From an uncultured Mucilaginibacter sp. (GTDB taxonomy: Bacteria > Bacteroidota > Bacteroidia > Sphingobacteriales > Sphingobacteriaceae): 33,027 nucleotides of DNA. A program made the translations under genes and the position numbers. The first letter of the stretch is position 1, and each line of letters begins with the position of its first letter. The notes below the pieces were generated by a model, which was not told where the DNA came from, made no database searches, and saw only the letters and a program-made list of their open reading frames with translations. The stretch covers positions 1-33,027 of the forward strand of contig NZ_CAMLOV010000050.1 of NCBI RefSeq assembly GCF_946481715.1. Reading direction: 5' to 3'. Shown here one piece after another: positions 32,063 to 33,027 of the stretch.

Positions 32063-32722
32063 ATGAAAATATCCAAATACATCCACTCCTGCTTGTTGTT
32101 TGAATTGAACGGGCACAAATTGCTATTCGACCCGGGCAACTTTACTTTTGCCGAGGGTATTGTGACGGCTGAAATGTTTGCCGGCGTAAACAGCATTGTG
32201 ATTACCCACATACACCCCGACCACCTGGACCTACCCAACCTGAAGGAGATTGCCGAACTTAGCCAGGCCACTATTTATACCAATATGGAAGTGGGCACGG
32301 CCATACAGAAAGCGGGATTAAACTATACGTTGATAGAAGAAGGCATTTACAACATTGGCCCCTTTAAACTACAGGCTATCCCCGTGGTACACGAGCCCCT
32401 GCTGGATAACCCTATCCCGCAGATGACGGGCTTCATTATTAATGATAAAGTGTTGCACCCGGCAGATTCGATGGAGGATAAGCTTACCCAATATAAAAAT
32501 ATCGAGCTATTGATTATGGTTACCATGGCGCCGTTTGCCAACGAACTGCGGATTGCAGGCTTCGCCGATAAGCTAAAACCAAAAAAGATATTGCCGGTAC
32601 ATGATGGCTATGCCAAGCCTTTTTTCGTAAAATCGCGCTTTCAGAACTACGCAAAGCATTTTGCAAAAGCTGGAATTGAATTTATAGAGATATATGAGCC
32701 GGGGGATAGTGTAACTATCTAA
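32063..32722 (+). CDS. MBL-fold metallo-hydrolase
   Basis: The ATG at 32063 (MKISKYIHSCLLF) is preferred over a TTG 24 bases upstream; it gives 219 residues. The metal motif HxHxDH is H49-I-H51-P-D53-H54 (ITHIHPDHLD); later His are in PVVHEPL, LHPADS and PVHDGYA. It resembles the UlaG-like branch of the family, whose members act on lactones or phosphates. The substrate is unknown. Confidence 0.92.
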   Translation: MKISKYIHSCLLFELNGHKLLFDPGNFTFAEGIVTAEMFAGVNSIVITHIHPDHLDLPNLKEIAELSQATIYTNMEVGTAIQKAGLNYTLIEEGIYNIGPFKLQAIPVVHEPLLDNPIPQMTGFIINDKVLHPADSMEDKLTQYKNIELLIMVTMAPFANELRIAGFADKLKPKKILPVHDGYAKPFFVKSRFQNYAKHFAKAGIEFIEIYEPGDSVTI

Positions 32723-32779
32723 TATACCTGTTAAAATCCCCTATCCAATCAACCCTCTCTATTCACTATTCCCCACTCA

Positions 32780-33027
32780 CTACTTCCCTTTTACTTCTTT
32801 ATCAAAGTTTTCCATTACCAAAACTGCTGCACCTATCAGTTCGGCATCAAAGCCGAGGGATGATATCAACAATTCGGTACCCGATGACAGGCGCGGGATG
32901 CAATACTTAAGTAAGGCCTGCTGTATAGGCGCCAGTAATATTTTGCCAACTTTGGCCCCGCGGCCGCTTAATACAATGTTTGCCGGATTCATGATATGGA
33001 TGAGGATAGCCAGGGCCTTGCCTATTT
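32780..33027 (-). CDS. ROK family protein, C-terminal part (truncated by window end)
   Basis: The open frame continues to the right edge, so the gene's start is outside the window. The visible ~82 residues include LAILIHIMNPANIVLSGRGAKVG (shown in part) and the end LISSLGFDAELIGAAVLVMENF, both typical of ROK sugar kinases and repressors. Whether it has an N-terminal DNA-binding domain cannot be seen. Confidence 0.88.
   Translation of the reverse strand, partial: IGKALAILIHIMNPANIVLSGRGAKVGKILLAPIQQALLKYCIPRLSSGTELLISSLGFDAELIGAAVLVMENFDKEVKGK

Overview
The window looks like chromosomal DNA of a Bacteroidota bacterium, most likely Sphingobacteriaceae of the Mucilaginibacter/Pedobacter kind. 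This rests on moderate GC, weak Shine-Dalgarno sites, promoters of the TTG-N18-20-TAnnTTTG type (clear at 22375-22403 and 30039-30069), DUF4382 lipoproteins, a GH16 enzyme, and several dyad-symmetric intergenic repeats of a type I associate with this group. The genus is inference. I found no rRNA, tRNA, CRISPR array or insertion sequence.

Layout. 1-4608: the tail of an upstream gene, a REC-only response regulator, a five-PAS histidine kinase, and a divergent GAF histidine kinase. 4747-9299: a DUF4382 lipoprotein, a large protein with a likely helical-barrel fold, and a manganese catalase. 9353-13246 (minus strand): a compact stressosome operon, rsbR-rsbS-rsbT, then an RsbT-like ATPase fused to a SpoIIE/RsbX-type phosphatase, then a histidine kinase whose N-terminus resembles a degenerate RsbT. 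13247-13887: a 641-base divergent control region without genes. 13888-17938 (plus strand): a Kai-type operon, kaiC-kaiB-kaiB-histidine kinase. 18152-33027: mostly housekeeping and accessory genes (enoyl-CoA hydratase, cbpM-cbpA, acyltransferase, cupin, GNAT, DUF1493-like, YdeI-like, secreted glyoxalase-fold protein, GH16, metallophosphoesterase, ABC ATPase, HAD, MBL-fold, ROK C-terminus) with small secreted proteins, repeats and an AT-rich gene split by an in-frame TAG.

How the genes may work together. The core of interest is 9353-17938. A stressosome (RsbR/RsbS scaffold, RsbT kinase, phosphatase) and a KaiC/KaiB module are transcribed away from one shared region, and each ends in its own histidine kinase. 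No sigma factor, anti-sigma factor, RsbU or KaiA is encoded here, so both modules probably signal through phosphorelay. Four histidine kinases occur within 18 kb, but only one receiver protein and no DNA-binding response regulator, so the final outputs must lie elsewhere. The nearby manganese catalase fits a general-stress theme.
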